The notes beneath the pieces are model-generated. The model searched no databases. It was not told where the DNA came from and saw only the letters and a program-made list of their open reading frames with translations. Positions 22,284-33,049 of a DNA stretch of 64,000 bases are shown here, one piece after another. Within the stretch, counting starts at the first letter, position 1. Each line of letters begins with the position of its first letter. The DNA lies in NCBI GenBank assembly GCA_028753945.1, contig JAPNXP010000007.1, positions 3,844,001-3,908,000 on the forward strand, written 5' to 3'. The translations under genes were made by a program, and so were the position numbers. Source of the DNA: Hexactinellida sp. DTS-2022 (taxonomy: Eukaryota > Porifera > Hexactinellida).

Positions 22284-23799
22284 GATAGTTTAATTAATTA
22301 ATCATTAATTATAGTTATGTATGAATCTATACTATTAATTACGCTGGTTCCGCCTTTGAATCGACCAAAGTTAGAAATGTTCAAATTTTTACAATACTTT
22401 TACAGACACTGCGGAAGGATGTTATAAGTCGATGGGACTTGGGTTTTCATCGATACGATGATTATTTCCAGAGTTATGAACGTTTTAGTAGAGCGGCATT
22501 ATATATAAGAACTCGGTTTTATAGCTCCAAAGGTCTTAACCACGGTAAAATAACTGGTTAATGTATCTACAATGTTTCAACATTCAGATATATGATAGTC
22601 TGAGGAAATCTTTGCACAACTCAACAAAAATTTTTAGGAAAAAGTGGAAATTGCAAAAATTTATAGCCCTTCGGCGATCTTCAGGGTACAGATTCTTAAC
22701 TAATTTGTAACTCGGAGAGGAAAAGAGATAAATTAAAATTGCACTATTGAAAAATGATCATCATACATGGTTTCCCATATGTAAATAATACATTTTGTGA
22801 GCCTAGGACGCACCGTTTTCGAAATTTCCCTATATAGTAGTGTGAATGTGACCAATTTTGATGACACATGCAAATTTTTATCTCCTAAACGGGAGACTCT
22901 AAAGCTTAGCTCTAAATTACTAATCACATTTTTGATATATCATCTCGAAATCATTGCAAAGTCAAAAATCAGTCAAAACCAAATGGTTACATTGCCATAA
23001 ACTTTGAATTCCCATATATGGAGGTGTCATGTGACCATCAAAGAGAGAAAATCCAAATTCAAAAGTGAACTAGAGCTTAGTTCTAACTTTCAGACACTAT
23101 CAGTGATTGAATTCCAGCGAGATGGCCTATTTTAATTCCTTCCCGAATCAATATTCTTCCCTGTAGACGTGTCGAAAATCCTCTCTGCCACCTGAATACC
23201 ACCATATCTAATTATAGCATGCACCAATTTTAAAGCTCAGTTTAGGGGAACTTTTTGAAGTTATAACTCTGAGATTTGGAATATAGCACTATAATAAGTA
23301 AACTTAGACCTGTTACAGTTCCGATTGTCCGAATTCGTCCTTATTTTACAAACTTGGGCCCTTTGGGAGCAAAAAAATGGCTCAAATGTGGAAAACCGTC
23401 CGTTTTTTCTAAAATCCAGCAATTTCGACTGAAAAATTTGACTTTTTGATATAAGCACCTTCCTAGAGTAACTCAAGGGGAAATGGAACAATGGATTTAA
23501 CCGATTCAAATTTTTGTAATCTTTATCAATTCTTCAAAACTAAGCTTTTAGTACTATATTATTCTCTATGTGAGCTTAAATATAGAATTTCAAAAAAAAT
23601 CAGTGCTTAGAAGCCTTATATTTGAGCGCTAGCAGTCTTAAAATAGCCTTACACTATGTCCTTATAGATTAGGCAGTATTAGCTTACTAGGATAAACGAG
23701 TAGTTAGTCATAGATACTCACTAATGCGTTTATAGTTGGAACCAGCGTTGATAGTTTAATTAATTAATAATTAATTATAGTTATGTATGAATCTATACT
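22284..23799. repeat. 50-bp direct repeats flanking a 1.4-kb segment with short inverted ends
   Basis: The sequence GATAGTTTAATTAATTAAT through ATGAATCTATACT occurs at 22,284-22,333 and 23,750-23,799 with one mismatch. Just inside lie ACGCTGGTTCC (22,341) and its reverse complement (ending 23,748). The enclosed 1.4 kb has no gene. Parts resemble 58,790-58,870 (TATCTCCTAAAC...GCTTA) and 59,337-59,360 (CATATGGAGGTGTCATGT). Confidence 0.75.
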
Positions 23800-23998
23800 G
23801 TGACGAATCCGGGTTGAAGTATATCGAAATACAATTAAGATATAATATAGGTTCTAATAGAATAACAAGTTAAGTTACGTTATCGACAAATCATACTAAC
23901 TAAGCTAAATACTAGAGTAAATACTAATATCTAATGAAGCTGCTATGGGTCCTTATTATTAACCTAAGTAGTATTCTATATATTACGTAACTGTAACA
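23799..23998 (-). repeat. 3' LTR of the gypsy element
   Basis: This 200-bp LTR is the left copy, which is 3' in transcription. It differs from the right copy at four bases, about 2 percent. The LTR is very short for a gypsy element. Confidence 0.95.
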
Positions 23999-24092
23999 TC
24001 ACCCCTTCGGGTATAGTGCTTTGATATTGACACGAACGCAGCCGCTAAGTTATATAATCCTGATAATCTTTTGGTTTCCTGATTCTCAGAGG

Positions 24093-24500
24093 TTATCTAC
24101 GTTGACGGGCTGGGGTATTGTTCATCCCCGTTTCATCACTAAATTCGGGAGTTGCTCCTGGATCGGTTTGTATTTCTGTAGTTCCTTCGCCGAGGCCTGA
24201 CGCTTCTAGTGCCGTACTGGAAGTCTCAATTATCTCGGATTCGTGATTGTTCTCCATCTCGGACGTTCCATAATCGTAACAGGGCGCATGTTCCCTGTTA
24301 TCGCCGTATATCGGTGTCTGGTCGGATATGGTCTCGCCATTTCCACTCCCGCTATAGTACTTGCACCTGTTGGCATGAACCCATTTCGTACCTCTCCTCC
24401 GCTTGATCTTAAAATTGGTGCCACTACGCGCCACCACTCGAAATGGTCCCTTATATCTCACGTCGAGCGAATCTGTCCGCGTTTCGTTCCGCTCCATCAC
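24093..24500 (-). pseudogene. pol: Integrase C-terminal GPF module and tail
   Basis: Overlapping the end of the integrase frame, this frame reads DVRYKGPFRVVARSGTNFKI, the GPY/F-type module. An acidic tail follows (NNHESEIIE, STALEASGLGEGTTE). It is the shifted continuation of the preceding integrase. Confidence 0.8.
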
Positions 24501-25378
24501 GTAGTCCCGGGCTCTATTACCGTTCCCTTAGTAACCTTGTCGTAGCGTTCCTGCCTCTTTACTTTGCTTATCCCGTCATTCTCCCTAGCAATTTTGCTAA
24601 TTTCGTTCTTTAGCTCCACCAGTCTGTCCAAGTGGCGCTCATAGGACTCCGCACCCGAACCTCCTCGCGTTCCTAGCTGTGCATCTATTGGGGACAATGG
24701 CTGTCTACCAGTCATCAAGAGTTGAGCCGAGAATTTAGTGGAGGAGTTTTCGGAGTTAATGCAATAGAAGGTGACTTCCGGCAGCAAACCTGGCCATGAC
24801 TCTTTACTTAGTTTCCTATCAAGTGTTAGACACCTGGCCACCTGCTTCACGAGGCCTATACTTCTTTCAGCTAGTCCATCAGCTTGTGGGTGATACGGTG
24901 AGGTGTGTCGCTTTTTTATCCCGAGTTTATCACACAACGTCCTCACTTCAGAACCATCTACATTATGCGCCTGATCTGTAAGCAGCGCTCTTGGTACGCC
25001 ATGGCCTCGGTATATCCAACCGTCTTCGAATGCCTTTATCAACGATTGTGCCTTCTGATCTTTCAATGGTACGGCTTCGATGTATCGCGTGAAAACATCC
25101 ACCATACATAGGAAGTACCTGTATGTATTATCCGACCACGGGAGAGTAGCCACGTCCATAGCGACGAGGTCTCCTGGCCCGATTCCGTCCGTATCGAATG
25201 TACCCAAAGGTTGTTTCGCTGCATTGGAAGGCTTTGCAAGCTGGCACGTAATGCACGATCTACAATGATTCTTTGTATCACGGGCCATCTTTACCCAGAA
25301 GCAGTCCCTTCTAAGAACTTGTAAGGTCCTCGCTTGACCAAAGTGTCCAGCTGCGTGTACCTGATTTAATATCTCCAT
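24497..25378 (-). pseudogene. pol: Integrase of the gypsy element
   Basis: The zinc-binding HHCC part reads VHAAGHFGQ...CRSCITCQLAK. The core has DLVAMDVATLPW (Asp), RALLTDQAHNVDGSEV (Asp) and YHPQADGLAERSI (Glu), forming the D,D-35-E catalytic triad. It inserts the cDNA into the host genome. The frame ends at 24,497 by a frameshift into the next frame. Confidence 0.93.
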
Positions 25379-26152
25379 CTACATCGCCCTTGGGATTACT
25401 AGTCGCTTGTCGAAGCATAGCACCCCTTCATGTAGGTTAAGGTGAGAGGCGCTCCTTCTCAATTGTCCCGAGGCAATCTCTCCCCCACACCTCATCTGCT
25501 CGATTGCAGCGCGAGTTACTGGATCCCGACCCTGTTCTTGGAGAACGCGTGCCCTTAGGTCGTCCTGTAAGACCATAAATATTTTGTCTTCAAATATACC
25601 TTCGTCCTGAATGTCCATATCCATGTTTTGCTCAGGAATCCTGCTCAAATAATCGGGCAGTACATTTTCTTTGCCGGGTCGGTATACTATCTCGTACTTA
25701 TACTCTTCCAGTTCCATAATCCAACGGGCAAATGTGTGTCTGGGATCTTTTTGAGCACGCATCCATCGTAATGGGTTGTGATCGGTAATCAGCAGTACCT
25801 TATCTGCCCCTCTCAGGTAGGTCCGCCACTTCCTGCATGCTGCCACTAGTCCCCAGGCCTCCAACTGTCCCGCTGAGTAATTTTTCTGTGACTGGCTTAG
25901 GGAGGACGAGTAGTCAATAGGGCAGAGTCGTCCGGTATCGGTTTCACGCTGGGATAATACTGCAGCAACTGCCGCCGAGCTGGCGTCAGATTCTACAACG
26001 AACTCCCTATTCCAATCTGGGAAAGCTAACACAATTGGCTCTTCTAATAGTTTAGCCCTTAAGTGACAAAAAGCTCCCTCTTTCCGCTGAGTCCAGTCCC
26101 ATATCATCCCCTTTTTGGTTAATTCATATAGCGGCTCTGCTACCTCTGCCAA
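25379..26152 (-). pseudogene. pol: RNase H region of pol
   Basis: Upstream of the ATG at 26,152 the same frame reads NFYRS, a TAA, then IPKLAEVAEPLYELTKKG, which is the RT connection. The RNase H part contains FVVESDASSAAVAAVLSQ (first catalytic Asp), QLEAWGLVAACRKW (Glu), LLITDHNPLRWM (Asp) and YRPGKENVLPDYLSR (His/Asp region replaced by the usual gypsy N.xxDxLSR). It degrades RNA in the RNA-DNA hybrid. A TAG at 25,379-25,381 separates it from the integrase in the same frame. Confidence 0.92.
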
Positions 26153-26301
26153 CTTAGGAATTTACGAGCGGTAGAAATTAAGGCTACCTAGGAACCGCTG
26201 CAGCTCTGACACTGTCTTTGGACTCGGAATCTTGGCTAACTTCTCGGCTGCCGTGGAGACTGGGCGCCTTCCTCCCTCGGAGATCAAGTGCCCTAAAAAT
26301 T

Positions 26302-27882
26302 CTACCTCGCGGTATCCCAACTGACACTTTCTGATTTCACGTGAATGTTGGCTTGGCCTAGGCGTTCCAGAATATCGTGTAGATCGGCGATGTGCTCTTC
26401 GAAACTCCGTGAGAATATTATGCAGTCGTCGATGAATGATTCAGCACATTTCAGACCCTTCAGTGTATTATCCATTAGCCGCTGAAATGTGGCCTGGGAA
26501 TTCACCAACCCGAATGGCATTACGTTCATCTCATATAATCCCCGGGGCGTATTAAAAGCTGTCTTTTCAATGTCGTATTCTCTAACCGGCACGTACCAAT
26601 ACGCCGAAGTGATGTCGATCACGGAGAAAAACTTATAGCTGTGCAATTTATCAAATATCGTTTGTATATGTGGGATGCTATAAGCGTCCTTCTTAGTTAC
26701 ATCGTTGAGGTTCCTGTAATCAATTGTAAATCGCTGTTTTCCGTCTTTTTTGGATACCAGCACAACGTTGCTGGCCCATGGTGACTTTGAAGGTCTGCAT
26801 AGCTTCTGCGCAAGCAATTCATCGAGCTGAGTATTTATTTCTTCCTCCCATCGTGGGGGTAGCCTGCGTGGTCTGTTCCTGATCGGCGGAGCGTCCCCGA
26901 CATATATCTGATGCTCACACGTTTCTGTTCGCCCTGGCCTTTCGTCGAAGACTGATTCGTGTTCATTGACGAGATCTCTTAAGCTCTGCCACTGCCTAGG
27001 CGATAGCCTAGGGTTAATGACATCTCTAAACTGCGCTGCGGTTTTGGTCTCTTCTGAACACGATTTCACAGTCTTAGCCCTCTCCAGTGGATCGCCACCA
27101 ACCGCCCTCGCGCAGATTGGAAGTTTAGCCTTTCCTAGTTCTACTACACCTGCTTGCCAGTCGAATGCTATGCGACCAAACTTATGCATAAACTGTCGAC
27201 CCATTAAGATTACTTGCTCTTCACCTTCCAACACTTGAATGCGTTCTATCTTGTTCCTTTCTCCAGGTACCTTAACCGACACTTCCACGTACCCTTTCAC
27301 AGTGACGGGGTTGTTGCATATACCATAAACCTGTCCACCAGTATGGATTAGTTTATCTCCTAAGCCTAGCTCTTTCATGCTCCTTACATCCATTACGTTG
27401 ATCCTCGCTCCAGTATCCAGTAGTACTCTGGTGGGACTACCGCCTATTGTTAGTGTGATCGTAGCTGACTCTTCGTTCGTTCGCCCCTCTTCCTCTACCG
27501 AATATATTCTTCGCGGACGGCGCAGTGCCTCCTTCTGGTAGCTACTCACGTTACACTGACTCGCACTGTGACCATGCTTCTGACACTTGTTGCAAATCCT
27601 ATCTGGGCACAATCTCCACCCATGACCTAACTTCCCGCAGGTGAAGCATTTGAATTTCGTTCTCCCCTCTTTACGGTAGTTCTCTCTCTCTCTCTCGGTT
27701 CTCTGTGAAGACCAGACTTTGCATACCTCTGTTTGGTTTGTTGTGTCGCCTTCCTCCGGTTCCGAATCCATAGTTTTACTTGTCGTCTCCTCGGTTTTCC
27801 TAATAGTTTCCCCGCTGAGTACCGGACGGGCTCCGTGGTCTAACGAGAATCCTCTTTGCCGTAGAGTCGCCTGAACCAGCAT
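26302..27882 (-). pseudogene. pol: Zinc knuckles, aspartic protease and reverse transcriptase
   Basis: This frame of 526 codons is in phase with gag. Two CCHC knuckles (CFTCGKLGHGWRLC and CNKCQKHGHSASQC, residues 79-110) bind RNA. A protease active site RVLLDTGARINVMD is near residue 157. The RT domain spans about residues 330-520 with DYRNLNDVT, FSVIDITSAYW, NVMPFGLVNSQATFQRLM and FIDDCIIFS, where FIDD is the catalytic Y/FxDD box. A one-base frameshift near 26,330 diverts the frame; the true continuation (VEFLGHLISEGG) is in another phase. Confidence 0.92.
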
Positions 27883-27915
27883 GACAAACTCCCTTGCTTC
27901 CTTTTCGGTGCATTG

Positions 27916-28359
27916 TTATTTCCCTTTCACCCATGTCTTGGTTGCCGGTTGGACCTGCTCGGGTAATTCTCCCACTAGAGCTGTACAGGCCGCTAAGTTT
28001 GACTGTCCTGCTCGTTTTGCTTGCCTCCTGAGCTGATCGAAGAACACTTCTATTCTCGCGCCTCGCGCCCACTGCATTCTGCGAAAGCTCAACATCGCTT
28101 CGAACTGATCGATAGGGGGGTCAAGGCTGGTACATAGCAATGCAAATGCGGCTTCCAGCGTTTCTTCTTTAATTACTTCCAAGACAGTCGATTGTTCGTA
28201 ACCATTGCGGCATATGAAGGACGGTAGGATTTGAATTGCTGCCTTCTCCGTAGAGGTCACTACAAGTGCGCTTGTGGCTGCGATAAATAGCGGTTGCCAC
28301 TCTTCAATTCGCTGGTCTTCTTTCAGCGGTGGGATTGATATGTTAAGTGGGGCTGCCAT
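27916..28359 (-). pseudogene. gag: gag-like protein of the gypsy element
   Basis: The frame is 147 codons from ATG at 28,359. It contains RIEEWQPLFIAATSA near the start and RRMQWARGARIEVFFDQLRR towards the end, as in retrotransposon capsid domains. It would form the particle that packages element RNA. A TAA at 27,916-27,918 ends it, but the same frame continues at once into the pol region (QCTEKEAREFVMLVQATLR). The related element at 57,080 has the matching start RVEDWQPLFEGAT. The stop may be a mutation or, less likely, a recoding site. Confidence 0.85.
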
Positions 28360-28376
28360 TAACTAACTTGTTATTA

Positions 28377-28576
28377 TGTGACGAATCCGGGTTGAAGTAT
28401 ATCGAAATACAATTAAGATATAATATAGGTTCTAATAGAATAACAAGTTAAGTTACGTTATCGACAAATCATACTAACTAAGCTAAATACTAGAGTACGT
28501 ACTAATATCTAATGAAGCTGCTATGGGTCCTTATTATTAACCTAAGTAGTATTCCATCTATTACGTAACTGTAACA
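28377..28576 (-). repeat. 5' LTR of the gypsy element
   Basis: This 200-bp LTR is the right copy, 5' in transcription. The adjacent ATAC and the following TATTAAA continue the same sequence seen uninterrupted at 22,329-22,340. Confidence 0.95.
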
Positions 28577-28604
28577 ATACTATTAAAACAGAAGCCTAGG
28601 TGGG

Positions 28605-29079
28605 TATATATATATATATATTTGTTTGTATGTTCCGAGTTGATTGAAGAAAGTGGACGGTTTCCAAATGTGATTATTGGCATATAGGGGTAACTTTTGG
28701 CACCCGCCAACAAGTTGAGGTTTCCACTCAAATTTCTCACACCTCGACAAGTTATGACGTCATTGTCACATTTCGAGAACCCTGAAAATTCACTTAATCG
28801 CACAGAATTCGCGCCCTCGAAGAGATAAAAATCTTAAAATTTAATAGAACATGGACATTAATGATGCGGACACGTTGGTCACACCAGATTGCCAAAATGC
28901 TTACTCATTATCGCATGATGACGTAATCACAAAAATTTCACATTGTTAATTTGACTATTTAGGCCTATTTACGCTTTATAATCAACATTAGGAGTATATA
29001 AATCACACACCAACCGCGAAGCGGTTGGTGTGTGGTTGTGTTCTGCCGCGAAGCGATCTAGCAAGCGAAGCGCGCTAGT
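28605..29079 (+). repeat. Repeat A, copy 2
   Basis: In the opposite orientation to copy 1 at 13,226, it begins at a (TA)n run next to TTTGTTTGTATGTT and ends with the GC hairpin and GCGCGCTAGT at 29,079. It abuts the right flank of the gypsy element. Open frames in it are not coding. Confidence 0.88.
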
Positions 29080-30370
29080 TTAGAATTAGATTTCTTTGAG
29101 GTATTTTAAATTTATTTCAACTTTCTTGAAAGTTGCTTTCTCAAATGCAGTTCTTAAAAAATGAACGTCCAAATAATGGCCCATTTGACTCGCGGGCGCT
29201 TCCTACGGCGTAGACAATTCTAATGCCCAGCCCTGGGCATTGTATTCAGTGTCGTAGCTAAGGTTTCTGGGGCAACGGTTCAAAAGTTCAAATTGTAGTA
29301 AAATTTAAGGAGGTTCGCGGCATACATCTGGGTAAATTTGTGTTCGGAAATGGCATTTCCCGAAATTTTGTCGCGGTATGATTAAAGTATATCTGCATAT
29401 GAAGAATTTTGGAACCTTTGCATACCTGCCAACCGTACACGGATTAGCTGCACAGTACGGGTATTTTAACCATTTGGCTGTTCTGTACAGGCGTACAGAG
29501 ATTTTTATATACTAATTATGAGTAAAATGACTACAGTTATGATAGTATATTCTGCCATGCATTCTGCATTGACCACATAAAGGCACAACTGGTTTATATA
29601 TTTATACAAGCGACAGAGATTCCCTGTCCAGTATATAATTCAATGCATTCTCCTTTCCAAAGTGATAATTTTGATATGTAAGTGTATAGAAATTCCCTGG
29701 ACGAGCGAGCGCAGCGACCGAAAGATTATTTGGGAGGTGTGCAGGGATTTGGCCAATGTACAGGGGATAATTTGAGCCATGTACAGGATATTGGACAAAT
29801 AGGTTGGCAGGTATACCTTTGGGGCCACCGAGACATCGGGGGCCGTGTTCAAAGAACCGCCTATAGCAACGCCTCTGATTGCACGCCCCCAGATATTTTG
29901 TGCTGGATCCATCCCTGGGCAATATAACATAAGTTTGAATCATCAAATACTTGAAAGAATTTTTTGAAAATGGGCGCACGTTGGACTAGGTCGACCATAT
30001 ACTGAAAATTATCTGTTTATTTATATTATAATACAGTTTTACTATATATATATACACTTCATTCATTATGAATCTAATAATGTGGTTATATAACAATGTT
30101 AACTAAGTATTATGCAATGGTTTCATTCTAATTTATAAAGTAATTTACCAAAAAATATGATTATTTTTCTCTATAAAATGTGACGAAATCCCCATCAAAT
30201 TTTGGTATTACGTCAATGGCGCATGGTTCTGTATTTTCTAAAGTATTTATAATTTCCGGATAAAATTTGCTGTGAATATACCCAACCTATAGACCATTCG
30301 AAATCTGAACTAATACCGAATTAATGATTATCTGGATGTTTGTTTTAAAGACGCCTGTCGAGCCTCATAG
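29080..30370. other. Noncoding region with MITE fragments
   Basis: CAGTGTCGTAGCTAAGG at 29,251 and the end CTGGATCCATCCCTG at about 29,911 look like hAT MITE ends but do not match each other. The paired element at 29,421-29,814 sits between them. The rest, 29,930-30,370, is AT-rich with nothing recognised. Confidence 0.4.
29421..29814. mobile_element. MITE with CATACCTGCCAACC ends, copy 1
   Basis: CATACCTGCCAACCGTACA at the left is mirrored by GGTTGGCAGGTAT at the right. ACCTTTG flanks both ends (29,414-29,420 and 29,815-29,821). The interior repeats the phrase GTACAGGGAT and contains a GC-rich GAGCGAGCGCAGCGA. A second copy is at 41,292-41,713. Confidence 0.85.
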
Positions 30371-30375
30371 CACGT

Positions 30376-30653
30376 GGCGCCGGCAATGGTGGGATAAATA
30401 TCTTATTATTTCGTTATTAATGTGAATACTAATAGAATTGAAAAAAAAACGTTCCTCAACTATTCATTTTTGAGAATTATCGATGAAATCCTTTCATAGT
30501 TAATCAAATTAAATGGATAATTCGCTTCGAAAATATTCAAAAATACTTAATCAATAAACTACATAAAAAACTACCAAATAAATTTAATCGAAAAGTAATA
30601 AAGGCATTAATAACGAAATAATAAGATATTTATTCTACCATTGCCGGCGCCAA
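30376..30653. mobile_element. Foldback MITE with about 50-bp arms
   Basis: GGCGCCGGCAATGGT followed by ATAAATATCTTATTATTTCG at the left is repeated inverted at 30,607-30,653. The interior is AT-rich. Another GGTGGCGCCGGCCCTG end at about 30,965-30,980 may be the far end of a larger composite. Confidence 0.75.
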
Positions 30654-30700
30654 GTGTTATGAAGTGTGGGTGTAGTGGGTGTCCACTGTATAGTCTAGTC

Positions 30701-30899
30701 ACGCATTGTTTCTTAACCTTTTTAAACTTCCGCACCCCTTCAGCTTTCAAAATCAACTTCCGCACCCCTTTAGCTTTCAAAATCACTCTCGCACCCCCTG
30801 GTAAACGTAAGATCATTGATTTTTTACTATAAACATAACTTGTACTCTTTTCCCGCACCCCCCAGAATCGTACTTCGCACCCCCGGTTGAGAACCAATG
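30701..30899. mobile_element. hAT MITE, TTCTCAACC type
   Basis: The ends ATTGTTTCTTAACC and (reverse complement) ATTGGTTCTCAACC are the terminal repeats. GTCTAGTC (30,693-30,700) and GTCTAGTG (30,900-30,907) match at 7 of 8 positions. The interior has tandem CCGCACCCCTT phrases. Confidence 0.7.
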
Positions 30900-30979
30900 G
30901 TCTAGTGGGTGTAACCGCTTCATTTCCTTGAGGCAGTGGGTGTTCGGACACCCAGGACACCCTCGGTGGCGCCGGCCCT

Positions 30980-32050
30980 GGACTACCGTATATATTTGTA
31001 GTAATTATACCTACTTGAAATAAAGCCGATTGTTGTCTACTTCTTTACAGTTTGACTGTTCGAACATTATTTAAAATTCTATTTAAATAAGTTGAAATGC
31101 ATTTGAGGGGCATGCCTAATTTCCGGAACGGGGTACCTAAAATACGGGACGGGACAGATGGTAGTAAATTATTAATTACGATTACATGGGCTAAAACAGT
31201 AGTTCTTAACTGGTGGGGAATGGATCCTTTGTATAAAATATAATTTCTGAGAAATATTTTATATAAATTCTACGTGCTATAGTATTATTGTCGAGCCTCC
31301 TCACGATTATGATCAAGGCTAAGTTCGGAACAAATTAGGGGAAACACTTTCACTGGTCCTCACATAGCCAAGCTTGCCCAGTAAACAAGTGCAACTATTT
31401 CTTTAAGAATTTTGATTTGCCGGTATCTATCGAGAAATGTCAAGATTAAGCGATGTTGATGATGAATCAGATAGATGGGTTGCTCATTTTTTAAATTATT
31501 AAGTTCTTCAACAGAATACTATATACTTAGTATAAGACGTAGCCAATGGTCAGGTTTCACATGACCATTTTTATTTTGGTAGCTACGGCCCTGTAAGAGA
31601 TACCGTATATACATTCATTTTTATGTTGTGAATTAAGTTCATATTTAGGTGGGGAGTAGAGTATCTGGGTCACCCAATATAGAAAATTGCACAGAAAAGG
31701 TTAAAAACCACATCAAAATAACCTCACTCAAGTTTTAATATGTTCTGGTTCTATTTTATTCACGATACGTGAACGTATTTGTTTAAATATACAAACGTAG
31801 TTACAGTAGAATAAATAATTTGAATAAATAAGAAATTGAGAAAAGAAAATTGTACTTATGTTTGGTTTATTCTAGGTTTTGGTACATCTATTGCACTTCC
31901 ATCTGAAGCACTTGTAATCCATTTGTCCTTTCGTTACTGCCACACAAGGCCCTACATGAAACCATTCTTGGCAAGAGTAACATTCAATCATCGGATTCTT
32001 AGCTGGCATTCGGCAGTTGCAGTAGACGTTTATCTTAATTTGAGAATTGA
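30980..32050. other. AT-rich region, nothing recognised
   Basis: I found no gene, terminal repeat or tandem array here. Short frames on the plus strand just before 32,114 are opposite-strand readings of the Ulp1-like gene. Confidence 0.45.
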
Positions 32051-32057
32051 CCTTGTT

Positions 32058-32925
32058 CTACATATGTCTCCTATCCTTCGAGATAGGAAAAATTGCGAGT
32101 TTTCCCTCTTCTAGGCATTTATGCATATGTTCTCGCATTGATATTTGCTGTAAAAAAATGTTACTTGGGCTAACTCCAAAGCACATAGATGTGGCGTAAG
32201 CAATCGCAAACACCCCATAGTCATTTGTCCCAGATAGTTTCACAACATCGACGAAATTGAGTGTAATTGACCTGTTTTGTGTGCAAATTAAACTGCAAAT
32301 TTGTGTTCTAATGCTTTCATTAACAGTTGTATGTAGGCTGTCATAAACGAACACTTCTGGATGTTTGGCTTTGATAGTTGATATTGTTAGCCAGTGGTTT
32401 GAGCCATTGTGGAGAATTTGTATGAACTCTCCTGCTTGAACATTGAAGTTCCCACATAATCCCTTTGCAACTGATTGGAACCCAGCTTCACCAAATTTAT
32501 GTTTGAATTGTTGGAAAAGGACATTCTGATAAGCATCAATCAAATCGCTATTCAACCAGCTAGTACTTCTTAATATTTGTTTGTGTTTTTGTGTAAGCTC
32601 CAAACTTTTAATCCAATAATCTTTTTTTTAATCTTGCGCTTGCTGCTGCACTGTAGCCTGTAGGGTATTCTTCCAGATTAATTTCATCAGACATTGTATT
32701 TTTATTTGAATTATTCGCTTTTTTCACCTTATGATAAAACAGGAGCTTCCTCGCAGCTTCATTTGGATGACTTGAATGAGGCTTTTTAGCTGAAACAATA
32801 GACCTGTTAGAAGTTATGGTTTGATCAGTCATCCATATATCCGGTGACACTGTTGTGACTAGATCCAAATGACTTGGGATAATTTCGTCTGTTGAAATTA
32901 CTGCTGGATTAGATGAATCCTTCAA
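32058..32925 (-). pseudogene. Ulp1/SENP-like (C48) protease with Cys-to-Tyr active site
   Basis: Two minus-strand frames, 32,925-32,608 and 32,603-32,058, are separated by a stop and frame change. The second is a Ulp1-like domain: STSWLNSDLIDAYQNVL, then NHWLTIS (catalytic His70), VFVYDSL (Asp88) and SGTNDYGVFAIAYA. In this family the last block is NDCGVFA and its Cys is the nucleophile. Here the codon at 32,219-32,217 is TAT, one transition from TGT. The first frame has PDIWMTDQTI but no domain I can name. Ulp1-like proteases occur in several DNA transposon types. The substitution makes the enzyme inactive as a peptidase. Confidence 0.82.
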
Positions 32926-33049
32926 AGAAGGAAGGGATTACAAAAGGATCTCAGCTTTGGGCTGCGTATAATTCATATAATTATTGGAATTGTTTGAACT
33001 GGCATAAGACGCCAAAGCAGTTACCACTTTTACAGAAGAGGATAATGAT

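Larger units (their letters stand above)
23799..28576 (-). mobile_element. Complete Ty3/gypsy LTR retrotransposon, transcribed leftwards
   Basis: Two 200-bp LTRs differing at four positions bound the element. A 4-bp duplication ATAC lies at 23,795-23,798 and 28,577-28,580. On the coding (minus) strand the LTR starts TGTTACAG and ends GTCACA, the standard TG...CA. Order: gag, zinc knuckles, protease, RT, RNase H, integrase with a GPF-type tail, which is the Ty3/gypsy order. A purine tract GAAGGGGTGA precedes the 3' LTR. The gag ATG lies only 17 bp after the 5' LTR, leaving little room for a tRNA primer site, and I could not name one. Three stops and two frameshifts interrupt the reading frame. 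Confidence 0.95.

Noticed and set aside
24209-25268. Plus-strand frames over the gypsy integrase
   Set aside because: Antisense shadows; the minus strand has the D,D-E motifs.
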